Source: Oreohelix idahoensis
Lineage: Eukaryota > Mollusca > Gastropoda > Stylommatophora > Oreohelicidae
Length of the DNA: 64,000 bases
Assembly: GCA_024509875.1 (NCBI GenBank)
Contig: JAMPIV010011344.1
Coordinates: 1-64,000 of the forward strand
Direction: 5' to 3'
This document shows, piece by piece, positions 50,290 to 61,095 of this stretch. The translations under genes and the position numbers were made by a program. Within the stretch, counting starts at the first letter, position 1; each line of letters opens with the position of its first letter. Under the pieces are notes generated by a model. The model had not been told where the DNA came from. It was given only the letters and a program-made list of their open reading frames with translations, and did not search any database.

Positions 50290-50535
50290 AGACAAAATGA
50301 GGTTACACATTGAGGAAACCTGTTTTTAGCATTACAAGGCACTCCTTGTTCGGGAATCCCCAGGATAAGAGAGGCTGACTTAGACCTAAAACACGTGGAG
50401 AAGAGAACTGGAGACAGAAATGAAAAATGATGAGGAAGACACAGAAAGAACTTGAGCTGATGGCACATGCAGGAGGGACTTGGCATGTGTTTGTTGAAGG
50501 CATGTTCTTCTTGGGAAGTTAAAAGGTATTGATTG
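50290..50535 (+). pseudogene. LINE 3' tail fragment
   Basis: Same tail as 51220-51722: gaggaaacctgttttt, cagg-like tccttgttcgggaatcccca, agaacttgagctgatggcac, gtgtttgttgaaggc, then ttgattgatgag. Confidence 0.72.
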
Positions 50536-50540
50536 ATGAG

Positions 50541-51029
50541 ACAAAATCTATGTATTGCACATTGAAAATTGCACACCTGATTACAAGAAACATTTTTAAA
50601 TTTTATGTGAAGGTTAAGAGGGTTATATGTTTTTTGTTTTTGTTTTGTTGGGAGGGGTGTGAGTGTTGGGTTGGGTGCATGCGTGAAATGCTTGTTTTAA
50701 AGATATTTGACCCATTCAATAAGTCGTACATGCAATGTTTTGATAGGTTCATTATCCTGAATGTGAATTAAACATGTGTGTCAGAATGTGTGCTGGATTG
50801 TTGATTTATTGCTTTATTTGAGTTGGTCTTGCGGTGCATGTGGAAACAGATCCAAGAGAAAACTTCTTTGTTGTATTTTTTGTTTGTGTATATTAATAAT
50901 TGTAGCTGACAACTTTTTTTGTGTTTCTTTGTAAATGTTTAAATATGGTGTTGCTTTAAGATGCAGTCAGTATTAATTCTTTCAAAATTAAATGTGGGGG
51001 GGAATGTGACATAATTTCCATAAAACAGG
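50541..51029. other. Unassigned sequence
   Basis: T- and G-rich, no gene. Confidence 0.35.
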
Positions 51030-51215
51030 AACATATGTTGGTGGTGAATGACACAAAACCACATTTCTTCACTTCTGGCCTCTCTTCCCACACACGCACA
51101 CAAAAAAAGACAAAAGAAAATTAACATCCATTGCCTTGCAGACACCTGCAAACAGCCATAATGACCAAAGTGATGTCTGAAAATTCAGACAGTAAAACAG
51201 ACTAAGTGAGAATAA
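51030..51215 (+). repeat. Repeat R5, empty-site copy
   Basis: Same sequence as 45525-46055 but uninterrupted at ttcagacagtaaaacagact. It runs directly into the LINE piece at 51220, so R5 may be part of that LINE. Confidence 0.82.
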
Positions 51216-51219
51216 CATG

Positions 51220-51722
51220 AGACCGGATTCATAACAATAATGGGGGAAAAAAAAGCAAAATTAAAGACTAATAAGGGCCAACATGTCAAAGTAATAGAAG
51301 GACACATAAACAAGAACTGATGCAAACTGAAGTCATTTATGATGAAAGTTTTATAAACAGGTACTTGCGTAGAATAGAAGGACTGAAATGGTATGACAAA
51401 GTCACAAATGTGGAATTGATGACAAGAACCAGACAAGTGCCAGTGGAACAAGAGTTGAGAAGAAGACACTAGCGATGGATAGGACACATATTGAGGAAAC
51501 CTGTTGATAACATTACAAGGCAGTCCTTGTTCTGGAATCCACAGGGAAAGAGAGGCAGAGGTAGACCAAAAAACACATGGAAAAGAGAACTGGATACAGA
51601 GGTGAAAATGATGAGGAAAACATGGAAAGAACTTGAGCGGATGGCACAAGACAGGAAGACTTGGCATGTGTTTGTTGAAGGCCTACGCTCCTCGTGGAGC
51701 TAAAGGGTATTGATTGATTGAT
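51220..51722 (+). pseudogene. RTE-like LINE 3' end
   Basis: Reads FINRYLRRIEGLKWYDKVTN, VELMTRTRQVPVEQELRRR, a stop, RWIGHILRKPVDNITRQSLF, WNPQGKRGRGRPKNTWKREL, MMRKTWKELERMAQDRKTWH, VFVEGLRSSWS, stop, then ttgattgattgattgat. The clearest copy of this tail family. Severely 5'-truncated. Confidence 0.82.
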
Positions 51723-51799
51723 TGATATGATGAAAGTTATAGGTGAAGAGAACAAGGGTAATTCCTTGAAGAATCTATCAGAGGTTATCATGATTTTCT

Positions 51800-52030
51800 T
51801 TTGTGCTCCTTTCGGAGTATGGAGCTACCACTACAACTGGTCACCTTGCAAGAATCCTGTACCAAATATTTACATGCTCTTGTAGTGGTTGTTTCTGTAA
51901 CAAGTTGTTTTACATGATGAGGTTGTCAGCCTCATACACAACCTCATATTAGTTGCGTTGTACTGTGGGAGCAGTAATCCTGTTCTTTGTTTGTCTCTTC
52001 AGAGACCCCTGGGAACTACAAGGGGCATAA
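51800..52030 (-). repeat. Short repeat family R1
   Basis: Reverse copy: tgctcctttcggagtatgga, catgatgaggttgtcagcct, cctcatattagttgcgttgt, tctcttcagagacccctggg. Confidence 0.72.
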
Positions 52031-52209
52031 CTGAATCATGAAAAAGGCAAGATTAATGACTAAAATATGCTTACACATTCAACTTAAGAGAAGGTAGCTT
52101 AAATAAAACAGGCACAAGCTGAAAATCTTTTATGCTGGTAGTTAACTGAAGAGAACAAGATCAATTCCTCTGAGAGTCTTATCAGATAGGAAAAGGATCC
52201 CGTTACATG

Positions 52210-52459
52210 TCCATTGAGGCATATTGAGAATATGGTGTTAGGCCGATATTTTCTTAACTATCGGCACACTAGGGGTGATGTGGTCAGCATCACGCCGGCC
52301 GCCTTTAACCCTCCCAGAGTTGCTCTGGTGCCCAATTCATGAGGCTGGGTCGACCCCGGAGCCATTTGCGGTTTTTAAAAATCCCACCTCTGCATCATAT
52401 GTTCAAACCAGAACTGCTGAGCTGGGAAGCCAGTGCACTAACCACTCGGTTCTCAATCT
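52210..52459 (-). repeat. SINE family B, reverse copy
   Basis: Mirror of 49373-49635: cattgaggcatattgagaat, gatgtggtcagcatcacg, tgcccaattcatgaggctgg gtcgacc, and gccagtgcactaaccact. The extreme 5' end of the head is missing. Confidence 0.8.
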
Positions 52460-52612
52460 ATCAGATGCTGTTAACAAATTGCATGAGAAAGGTTACTATT
52501 TTGCAGAAAATCAGGAAAAAGTGGACTACACTGGGAAACTAGCATCTGACCATACAGATAAATCAATAGCAACCAGGACCAAAGCCTCAGCTATTGACTA
52601 GTAAAGGTTTTC
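52460..52612 (+). other. Unrecognised open frame after the SINE
   Basis: The frame ending at the stop 52599-52601 reads LSDAVNKLHEKGYYFAENQE, then YTGKLASDHTDKS. Composition is protein-like and part of it may be an old exon or LINE piece. Not recognised. Confidence 0.25.
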
Positions 52613-52718
52613 TTTAGACTAGTAAATTATGTGGCCACTGACAATGATTCTTGATAACCACCCTTGGAGTGTTAACATTACAAGGGGATATCACTCTATA
52701 ATTTACTAGTCTAAAGAT
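52613..52718. mobile_element. Hairpin MITE interrupted at its right edge
   Basis: Perfect inverted repeat tttagactagtaaattat at 52615-52632 and ataatttactagtctaaa at 52698-52715, about 65 bases apart. Family unknown. Its right arm is the insertion site of the R3 retroposon. Confidence 0.75.
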
Positions 52719-53329
52719 GCATGAAGGCATATCTGGAGTCATCCTTATATGACCACCAGCTGTGCACAACGCTACAATATACATATGTGGAAGTGAACCT
52801 CTGTTTCTGAGGCTAATTACGCCCTCATTGACTCTTGAAATCATCCACACACTTCCAGGGATTCCTCCTGTGGTGAAACTTGTTAAGGACCCAGCATTAC
52901 ACACTAAGCTTGGAGAAGTCACTTGAGCACCCGAGGTGATTCTTTGACTTTGACCTCGTTGACTGCAAGCAGAAGGATCTCACTATGGACCCAGTGATAG
53001 GCAGGGGGAGCTGAGAAGTGGCTCTGTGCAGGACGTGACAATACCTCCGGAGAGCCTAGAACCAGGGCATAGTATTTTAGCTCTGCATAGTTGGAGAGCC
53101 CCCTTGGATGGCGAGGAATGCACAGTATGCCATACGCTTCTTACTCCTAGCTTGGGACCACATGTGAAGATCCTTTAAATTCAATCCAAACTGGAGCTCA
53201 TGACTTCAACTCAACACATTTCGGAATGACAGAAAAGCCTAGATCTACAGTGTAGATAACACCAAAGAGTCTTCAACTTAGTATTGGCTGCAAAAGAGCG
53301 AGAAGCTTAGCAGCTCTAGTTAAACAACA
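52719..53329 (+). repeat. Retroposon family R3 (611 bp), copy 2
   Basis: Flanked by a perfect 14-bp duplication actagtctaaagat at 52705-52718 and 53330-53343. Body has catatgtggaagtgaacctc, gcagggggagctgagaag, ctcctagcttgggaccac; 3' end tagttaaacaacaa. No coding frame, no tRNA-like head seen. Confidence 0.87.
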
Positions 53330-53473
53330 ACTAGTCTAAAGATAATCTTTACCCATCGACTTTACATAACTCTTCATGTTACTCTCTATCCTTTCTTGTA
53401 AAATTTCGTCTTGGGGACATCTGCTCTTCAGTGTTGTCTTATCTCATTTTATTTAAGTCTTCTGTAATTATTT

Positions 53474-53748
53474 GACGTTCGATCTGCAGAGTGGTTACAG
53501 TGCTTGCCTTTCACGGCAAAGTCAACGGGATCCGAGTTCGAAATATAATAGTGTCATGCTCCAGTCTACCGAGCAGTAAATTGGTACCTAACTTTGCTCT
53601 TAAGTTAGAGAAGGCAAAGGCACTGAGAAAGGGAACCGGTCACCCCCCACACCTCATAAAAAAGCTGGGAGCTAGTATAGTGAAGTCTCTAACACTTCAC
53701 CCCTCCTATGGCAGTATCTGCTATTGGACTACCTTTACATTGGTGTAT
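53474..53748 (+). repeat. SINE family C, tRNA-headed
   Basis: Head gcagagtggttacagtgctt and ggatccgagttcgaaatata (A- and B-box positions). Body: ccagtctaccgagcagtaaa, agagaaggcaaaggcactga, tctctaacacttcacccctc, ctacctttacatt. Ends at the left edge of the Tc1 element. Confidence 0.8.
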
Positions 53749-53814
53749 ATATACTGAAGCACATTAAAAACGCACCACCTGTATAATCCAGGAACAGAGT
53801 GTGAAATGTAAATA

Positions 53815-54036
53815 CAGAGTGTTTATAAAGTCGCTGTGCAGTGAATTTGAAAAATATTTTAGAAATTACGTCACGAATGATGCAAATTTACGTAATGATA
53901 TTCTGTGTTCCAATGCTGTGTTCCACAATCCCGTGTGCAGCATTACACAAAAAGCCCCAATTGAAAACCACATTTCTGGTGACGTAGTCTCGCCCGGGCG
54001 TAAATTTCACTGCACAGAGACTTTATAAACACCCTG
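53815..54036. mobile_element. Mariner-type MITE (222 bp)
   Basis: Ends cagagtgtttataaagtcgc tgtgcagtgaattt and, in reverse, cagggtgtttataaagtctc tgtgcagtgaaattt. Flanked by TA on both sides (53813-53814, 54037-54038). No transposase. Confidence 0.88.
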
Positions 54037-54064
54037 TATAAGTGTTTACAAGTTTACATATTTG

Positions 54065-55195
54065 GAATCTTTATTCATCGATTTCACAAAAGCCTTCGAT
54101 CGAGTCTGGCATGAAGGCTTATGGCAAGTAATGAGAAAATTCAATTTTGATACCAACATCATAGATATCATTGAAGCACTATACAAGGACGCAAGCAGTG
54201 CTGTTTTTGCAAGCAACGACATTGGAGAATTTTTCAAAACAACTGTAGGAGTTCGGCAGGGATGTATCCTGTCCCCAGTGCTCTTTAATATTTATCTAGA
54301 ACATATTATGCAGGAGGCTCTCTACGATTATAAATCAACCATATCGATTGGAGGCCGACCTCTGTGCAACCTACGTTTTGCTGATGATATTGATCTGATA
54401 GCTGGATCAGAATCAGAACTTCAAGACCTTACCTCTAGACTGGAGAAAGTAACAAGAACGTATGGGATGGAAATTAATATAGAAAAAAGCAAGATATTGG
54501 TGAATAGCCATAAGAAACATGTTCCGACCAACATTACGTTAAATGGGCAAACGTTAGAAGAAGTTAACACCTTTAAATATCTCGGGTCCACTATATGCAG
54601 TGATGGAAGATCAATTAAAGAAATCAAGACAAGACTTGAGATGGCCTCAGCTGCCATGACAAGGTTGAATGTGATCTGGAAAAGTAACATCAGTTTTCCT
54701 GTGAAGATCAAATTATACAAATCACTTGTATTATCTATTCTCTTGTATGGGTGTGAGAGCTGGACACTCACTGCAGATACGGAGCGAAGGATTCAGGCTT
54801 TCGAGCATAAATGTTATAGAAGAATTTTGCGCATTTGCTATAAAGAGCACAAAACAAATGTCTATGTTAGAGAGAAGATAAACACCTATGCAGGCCACCA
54901 AGAACCACTTTTGTCAACAGTGAAACGTCGAAAGCTTGCCTGGTTTGGGCATGTAACTCGTCATGACTCCCTTTCGAAAACGATCCTTCAGGGAACAGTC
55001 GAAGGTAAACGGAGAAGAGGAAGGCAGAGAAAATCCTGGGCTGATAACATCAAAGAATGGGCAGGACACGGTTTTTCCACACTTGTACGCATTGCTGAGG
55101 ATAGAGAGCAGTGGAGGACCCTGTCTGCTGATGCTTCCACCATGGCACCCCTACGACCCATGACCGGTTACGGGCTGAGATGAGATGATGATTCA
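54065..55195 (+). pseudogene. RTE-like LINE, 3' half with open frame to its stop
   Basis: A 373-codon frame starts inside RT: FIDFTKAFDRVWHEGLWQVM, VGVRQGCILSPVLFNIYLEH, catalytic FADDIDLIAGSESELQDL (FADD), EVNTFKYLGSTICSDGRSIK, SILLYGCESWTLTADTERRI, RRKLAWFGHVTRHDSLSKT, GKRRRGRQRKSWADNIKEWA. Stop at 55181-55183 followed by gatgatgattc, an RTE-style 3' end. 5' truncated, lacks endonuclease, so dead though unbroken; a young insertion. Same family as 3948-4912. Confidence 0.9.
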
Positions 55196-55320
55196 TCTTC
55201 CTATGAATCCATGCTGGTCATTAATGTGTACATTTGATTGTTATGAAATTCATTGCATTCTGTGCAGGCATGGGAGAAAACCAAAAATGCAACCAATAAA
55301 AATATTCATTCACTCTATCC

Positions 55321-56333
55321 TCAGTATCTGGTATGTCCACCGTGTGCTTGCAAACAAGCTTGGCAGCGGCTCCGCATGGAACGCACAAGTCTCTGAAGGA
55401 AATTCCGGGGAATCAAGTCCCATTCACGTGTAAGAGCAGTTTCGAGCTGTTGCAGATTAGCTGGAGAACCTTGCCTGTAGACTCTGCGTCCAAGCTCGTC
55501 CCACAGATGTTCTATAGGGGACATGTCTGGTGATAGGGCAGGCCAATCAATCGTCACAATGTTCTGCTGCTGTAGATATTGCTGCGTTATACATGCGGTG
55601 TGCGCACGTGCGTTATCCTGCTGGAGAAGCTGCAAGTCTGGATAATTTGTGAACGCAAGAGCAACCAATGCATCCAGAACCTCATCTCGATATGTCACAG
55701 CATTAACATTTCCACGGAAGACGTGAAGAGGCAAGCGATGGTGAAAACTGAATCCTCCACAAATGTGAATACTGCCACCTCCAAATCGGTTGTGCTGACA
55801 AACACAGCAATCTTTAAAGCGCTCTCCACACCGTCGCCAAATCCGCATACGTCCATCAGCAAAGGATATGTTGAATCTGCTCTCGTCTGTGAATAGGACA
55901 GCATTCCACTGCAGTCTAGTCTATCTGACATGTTGCTCTGCCCATTGCAGGCGCTGCTGACGATGTCTGTGAGTCAAGTTTGGCCAACATAAGGTCGTCT
56001 TGCAGTAAGGCCTGTATCTCTGAGTCGTCGTATGACTGTCATTCGAGAGACTTACTCACGTCTACCCACTATTGCTCTTGCTGTTTGACTTGCCGGGAGA
56101 GAACGATTCCTTAGGTGACTCAGCACATTATGACGATCTTGCGCAGGGGTAGTAACTCGTGGTTGGCCACTCCGAAGCCTATCCCGGGCACTGTCAGTGG
56201 TTCCGTAACGTTCATTGAGACGTACAATAGTGCTGTGATGGCAATTCATCCTTCTGGCAATGGCCTGCGAGCTCATTCCGGTCTCCAACATACCAATGGT
56301 TCGTTGGCGGTCGTTTTCAGATAGTCGTGGCAT
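55321..56333 (-). pseudogene. Tc1-type transposase, frameshifted
   Basis: Start Met at 56333 (MPRLSENDRQRTIGMLETGM). N-terminal paired helix-turn-helix: SQAIARRMNCHHSTIVRLNE, then RSGQPRVTTPAQDRHN. Catalytic core in later frames: FTDESRF (first Asp), QQDNARAHTA (second Asp), LSPDMSPIEHLWDELGRRV (Glu), a DD34E set. Stop or frame breaks near 56052 and at two places between 55850 and 56050. The C-terminus QACLQAHGGHTRY is normal. Upstream minus-strand frame 56334-56591 belongs to the 5' UTR. Inactive. Confidence 0.87.
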
Positions 56334-56639
56334 TTCAAGCACATGTACTGGGTGTTTTGTCTCAACGGCCTTTTTATACCGAGTATACCGCCACAACGCG
56401 TACACATTTTCAGGGTCATAGCTGTTGGGAATCGTGTTGCACGTGTAACTTTCATTGTTTTCATGTAGTCTGTACACAAACCCGTGGGTTGAATCATGCA
56501 CTTTCCATTCCAGCAGCCATTCGCTCTCTACCTCATGGCAAACACGGGGAAAATCCATTCCCACACTTTTTTTTTTCCAGCTTCTCGGCATCAGTATATA
56601 TAAAAGTGGTGCGTTTTTAATGTGCTTCAGTATATATAT

Positions 56640-57525
56640 ATAATGGTTCCTCTAGAACTCGAGGCATATATATAATGGTGCCGGCTTTCAGGATTCCACG
56701 ACCGGTGATTATTAAAGGGAGCACATGCAAGTTGCATCTGAACCATCTTCTAATTATTTTCATGGTTATCTCCCCTACATTTGATTTGTTACTGTAGTGG
56801 TTTTCAAACAGGAATGAAAATGTGTTCGCGAAAAAAAAAAATTTTTTTATGGCGCTTTCCATAGATATATCGTGAAATTACGTCATTGGCGCATAATGTG
56901 TAAAATAACAAGTTGTTTGTTTTTATGTAACAAGAGTTGTGCTGACACTTTAAATGTAAATGTCATACATATATGTTTTATTTAAACTACAGCTTGATTT
57001 GCTAGACGAACATGCGTTAAAACGTTATGATTTACAGAAAAATGGTCATCTGCTGAAATGCGACAAACAGGATACCTTAGCGCTATAAGTAAGGAAAGCC
57101 ATCTTTTAAATAATTCATTCTGTATGTCAGCCGATAATACGGCATATTGCAGACCACCAACGAAGAGGTGATGACTGATTTTTATGGACTAGAAACATGT
57201 TTCCGGACGTTGAGCAGCAAGTGTTGACTGCAAATAAGCTATCACAGTTTCGTTCAGGCCATGGCATCTTTGGTCGAGAGGCTGCACAAGCGACCACAAA
57301 AAGAATGCCAGATTATCTGTGGTGGACAAACTTCGCATCAATTGTGCCTGAACTGTAGAGTTTTGCTGTCAAAGTTTTGAGCCAGACCGCGTCGCCCAGT
57401 GCCGCTGAGTGCAAGTAGAGCTTGTTCGGTTTTTTTTTTCCACAATAAGAAGCGCGCCAAGCTAGGCAGTAAGACAGTCGACAAAATGGTATAAACACAC
57501 GTCTGATGGATACAATCACCGATGT
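56640..57525. other. Unassigned sequence
   Basis: AT-rich with several tatata runs; no gene or family recognised. Confidence 0.4.
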
Positions 57526-57527
57526 GG

Positions 57528-57835
57528 AGTTGGGGGTCCGAGTTGCTAAGAGGTACGGCGTCCGCCTCGAGTTCTAGAGGTACCGGGTTCAATTCCCAGT
57601 TGAGGGAATAAAATGTTGGGACAATTTTTTTTTCTTCAGAACCTAATGGTCCTAATGATGTCATACTCCCCCCTGGTCTCCTGGGTAGTGAGATCGGATG
57701 CCTAGCCTTCTCGGATAAGGGCTAAAAAATAGGAGGTCCCGTGTGCAAGTTGCGTACGTTAAAAATCTCACGGCAGTTGGAAATCGTAAAGAGTACGCCT
57801 ACCAGGCCGCTACCCTGGCAAACATTTAAAAATTA
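57528..57835 (+). repeat. SINE family D, tRNA-headed
   Basis: Head gagttgctaagaggtacggc and taccgggttcaattcccagt (B box). Body: cctggtctcctgggtagtga, ggatgcctagccttctcgga, ending accaggccgctaccctggc. Single copy in the window. Confidence 0.7.
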
Positions 57836-58185
57836 GCAACTTAAAAAATACAATAAATACGGTCGAATATTGTATAAAACAATACAGATACATAACATAA
57901 AAACATGATTCATTAACAAAATATACAGATTCAGGTAGAGGTGTGAGCTTATTTTTTGTATGGTACCGTAATCTCATTTATATTAGGTCTTATTTGAGAC
58001 AAACAAACTCTCATCTCATCGACACAAAGAAGCATTTCTCTTTTCTTGTCTTTGTTGATATTTGTCAGAGCTAAAAAATCCCTGTTAACAACAATATGTC
58101 CTGGAGAACTGTATCTATTTGATATAACATAAACTATATTACTGAATACAGTCTGGAAAATTGTATGGGTTTCGAGACCAAAGAC
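57836..58185. other. Unassigned sequence
   Basis: AT-rich, nothing recognised. Confidence 0.35.
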
Positions 58186-58189
58186 GCAG

Positions 58190-58478
58190 CAAAAATGATG
58201 AATGCAGTCAGCCACCCATAGCTTGACTGCTTTCGTCAGGGTCAGCGAACCAGAGCTGACCAAGACCCTACTCCACCTCCAAGTGGTGGTCCTGGAAACA
58301 GGCTGCATCATTGCAGTCTGGCTGAGAGAGTAGGGATCGAAGAGGGAAGGCAAACCTGGTCCCAAAAAATGCCGTGCTTAAGTCGGATGTGTCGACCGAA
58401 AGGCGCAAATATCGCAGCTACGCTGTAAACGGACACACCGCAACCACCGTCCTTTTCAGGATGAACGAGGAAGAAGAA
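58190..58478 (+). repeat. Short repeat family R2 with GAA tail
   Basis: Close copy of 45730-46030, ending gaacgaggaagaagaag. It is followed at once by the (TA)n tract. Confidence 0.88.
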
Positions 58479-58486
58479 GTATGGGT

Positions 58487-58620
<134 letters not shown>

Positions 58621-58744
58621 CTCATATTATATCACAGGTAACAAAATAAATTAAATAAATAAGAAAAAAATCCGGAAACCACTGAGCTGAAAATCTTCAG
58701 GACCAAACTATCATCTTTACTTACCTTTCAGCCCCGCATGGAGC

Positions 58745-58880
58745 ATGGATCTTCCCGCCCTGCGCTATTGGTTCAAGATTTTTCTATGTCTTTTTTATCT
58801 CGTTCATGCCTAATTCTAATTCACTTATCCACGGGTATATTGGTCTCCCACCGTTTCCTTTACCCTGGGTTTTAGAACAA
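58745..58880 (-). pseudogene. LINE 3' tail fragment
   Basis: Minus frame: CSKTQGKGNGGRPIYPWISE, LELGMNEIKKT, a diverged GKG.GRP..W tail. SINE A inserted at its edge (target duplication aaggatt). Confidence 0.5.
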
Positions 58881-58885
58881 GGATT

Positions 58886-59214
58886 AGGGAGCCGCGCTGG
58901 TGTAATGGTTACCACACTGCGCTGGCGATCGGGTGATCCAGGTTCAAGCCCGGGCGAGAATATTTGAACGAGTCTTAGAGAAGACATTTGAAGTGGTGTC
59001 GTCGACCAGGGACTGGCGGCTCCTGAGCCGACCCAGCTCTAATGGGTAGCCTACACTCCGAAGACGGAGAGTATCTGCATGAATGGCGAGTGGACACCTG
59101 TCAGTGTACAGGGAAAAGAGAGATACTCACGTAAAAATCAGTCTCAGGTTAGATATACTACCCGGAGATTCTCGCCTCGAGAAATAGCGGGCGTACGTTA
59201 AAAAAAAAAAAAAA
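58886..59214 (+). repeat. SINE family A, tRNA-headed
   Basis: Head agccgcgctggtgtaatggt and gatccaggttcaagcccggg. Body tcgtcgaccagggactggcg, ctctaatgggtag, gatactcacgtaaa, end gcgggcgtacgtt plus poly(A). Duplication aaggatt at 58879-58885 and at the poly(A) end (to 59219). Same family as 12914-13270. Confidence 0.87.
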
Positions 59215-59394
59215 GGATTGCCATGTAGTGCTATCAACTGGTTTTTCTCAATGTATGTTCTATCTAATGCCAGCATTTTGCCCTGACATCTGGTTCCATT
59301 GATATTTGACTGATTCCGTAACTCACTTCAACATTAATGATCTTGTCATTTCAAGTCTTCTATTCTAAGCAAGTGCCCATTTATGAAAGTCTGT

Positions 59395-59760
59395 ATCTGT
59401 CTAGTTCAGATTTTTTGTTCTCCGTGTTTTATAGCCCTACAGTAGGATTGCCTTGAAATATGAGTTGAAGATTCTTATATTTGTGTAGGACTTCATTTCT
59501 TATTTCATCTATTATGCGCAGTGTGACTATCTAGTCATGCGCAGGATCTGTATTATCACAAACCTGCCTGTTCTTCTCTCAACTGTCTGTCTCTTTCGAG
59601 CATTCCACGTTCCAAATCTCGAGATTTTCCTATACGAGAAAAAACTGAGTCAGCATCTAAGACGCCTTTCGGCTTTGTCCAGGCCGCCTCGATACTGTAA
59701 CCTTTATCCGTTGTGGAGGACTGAACTGAATTCTCTAATTTACCTGCTTTAGAAGATGTG
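59395..59760 (-). pseudogene. LINE RT fragment, badly broken
   Basis: Minus frames read RDRQLREEQAGL, then after stops IVTLRIIDEI, which fits the QL..QQAGFR...DQI.TLRII motif of RTE-like RT. The upstream 60 codons are unrecognised. Confidence 0.45.
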
Positions 59761-59764
59761 TTCA

Positions 59765-60490
59765 AATTTGTTACATTTTTTTTTTTTTTTGGTTTGACGT
59801 TTTTACTGGATGGTGTAGCCGGCCTAACCCCTCTTTAGTCGCCTTCTACGACTTGCTTGGTAGATCTACTGTGTTACTATTCTTCATATCCCCTTCCGAG
59901 CCTTGGTAACACACGGGTAGATTGCCATATACTTCCGCTAATATTCTTCTTTAAAAAAAATATCATTAACTTTTTATTTTCTGTGCTGCTTTGATGCGTC
60001 TCTTCCCTAACGAAGACCGCGAGGCCGTAACGTCAGCTGGTTTATGCTTGTGCCCAGGTAAAACTCTCCACTACCTATTGTACACGACATTATTTATATT
60101 TATAATTATAACTTATAATGCTTGACGCGAAGTCAAGCTCTGGGTAGTAATCGAAGGTAAAGACTCGGTACTCTTGGCATAAGTATGCGTAACGAAGAAT
60201 GCACGAATTGCTGCTATGTAACCTGAGTGTGAGCAGTGCTAGCATTTCTTTTTTCTTCTAGCTACAAGTCTAGTGTGAGACCATTTGTCATGCCTGTCAA
60301 CTTCTTACGTCTATGGTGACCTCCTGCATTTTTTCTATCAACACTCTCCTAGTATTAGGAATTTCTGTCGCCTTTCGAAAGTCTTACTTTCTGTAGATTA
60401 CTTTTAGTGTTAGGACTATCTATCGTCTTTCGTCTCACTGAAAGAAAACAAAATACTCTTAGCGTTATGAATTTCTGTATTTTTTTTTTT
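59765..60490. other. Unassigned sequence
   Basis: Contains T-runs. From about 60350 phrases of the 51-bp minisatellite appear (ttctgtcg.ctttcg, agtgttagga). Confidence 0.35.
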
Positions 60491-60494
60491 TTTC

Positions 60495-60605
60495 ATTTTT
60501 CATAAAATATTGTGTCGTTTTGGCGAGGCGCGCGCCGTTCAACCTAGACACAGGGTCCGTCTATTATATTTGGGCGCATGTCCAAATATAAAAAAAATCG
60601 TGTGG
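60495..60605 (+). repeat. Short repeat family R4
   Basis: cgttttggcgaggcgcg, cgttcaacctagacac, tatttgggcgcatgtccaaa. It splits an older part of the minisatellite from the main array. Confidence 0.65.
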
Positions 60606-60609
60606 CCTG

Positions 60610-61095
60610 GTTACTTTTGACTTTCTGTCGTTCTTCGCTTCACTTTCCATAAACTACTGTTAGTGTTATGATTTTCTGTAGTTAGTGTTATGACTTTCTC
60701 TCGTTCTTCGCTTCACTTTCCATAAACTACTGTTAGTGTTATGACTTTCTGTCGTTCTTCGCTTCACTTTCAATAAACTACTGTTAGTGTTATGACTTTC
60801 TGTCATTCTTCGCTTCACTTTTAATAAACTACTGTTAGTGTTATGATTTTCTGTCATTTTTCGCTTCACTTTCCATAAACTACTGTTAGTGTTATGACTT
60901 TCTGTCGTTCTTCGCTTCACTTTCCATAAACTACTGTTAGTGTTTGGACTTTATGTCGTTCTTCCCCTCACTTTCCAAAAACTACTCTTAGGATTGTCTG
61001 TCGTTTTTCACCACACTTTCCACAAGTTACTGCCAGTGTGAGGACTTTCTGTCGTTCTTCCCCTCACTTTCCAAAAACTACTCGTAGGATTTTAC
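60610..61095. repeat. Minisatellite, 51-bp unit, about 9 copies
   Basis: Unit contains gactttctgtcgttcttcgc and aaactactgttagtgttat; spacing 51 bases. Since 51 is a multiple of three, one minus-strand frame stays open as a 17-residue repeat (ESHNTNSSL.KVKRR.T). The last copies are diverged. A partial unit recurs at 63290-63350. Confidence 0.9.

Larger units (their letters stand above)
53751..56632 (-). mobile_element. Tc1/mariner element holding a MITE and a LINE
   Basis: Inverted ends: tactgaagcacattaaaaac gcaccac at 53753 and the reverse gtggtgcgtttttaatgtgc ttcagta ending at 56632. Transposase on the minus strand at 55321-56333. Between the transposase stop and the left end sit a MITE (53815-54036) and a LINE 3' half (about 54065-55195), both later arrivals. 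Confidence 0.88.

Noticed and set aside
55185..55896. Plus-strand frames opposite the Tc1 transposase
   Set aside because: Antisense shadows; no family features.
60666..60920. 84-codon repetitive minus-strand frame as a gene
   Set aside because: It is the 51-bp minisatellite read in a frame that stays open by arithmetic.
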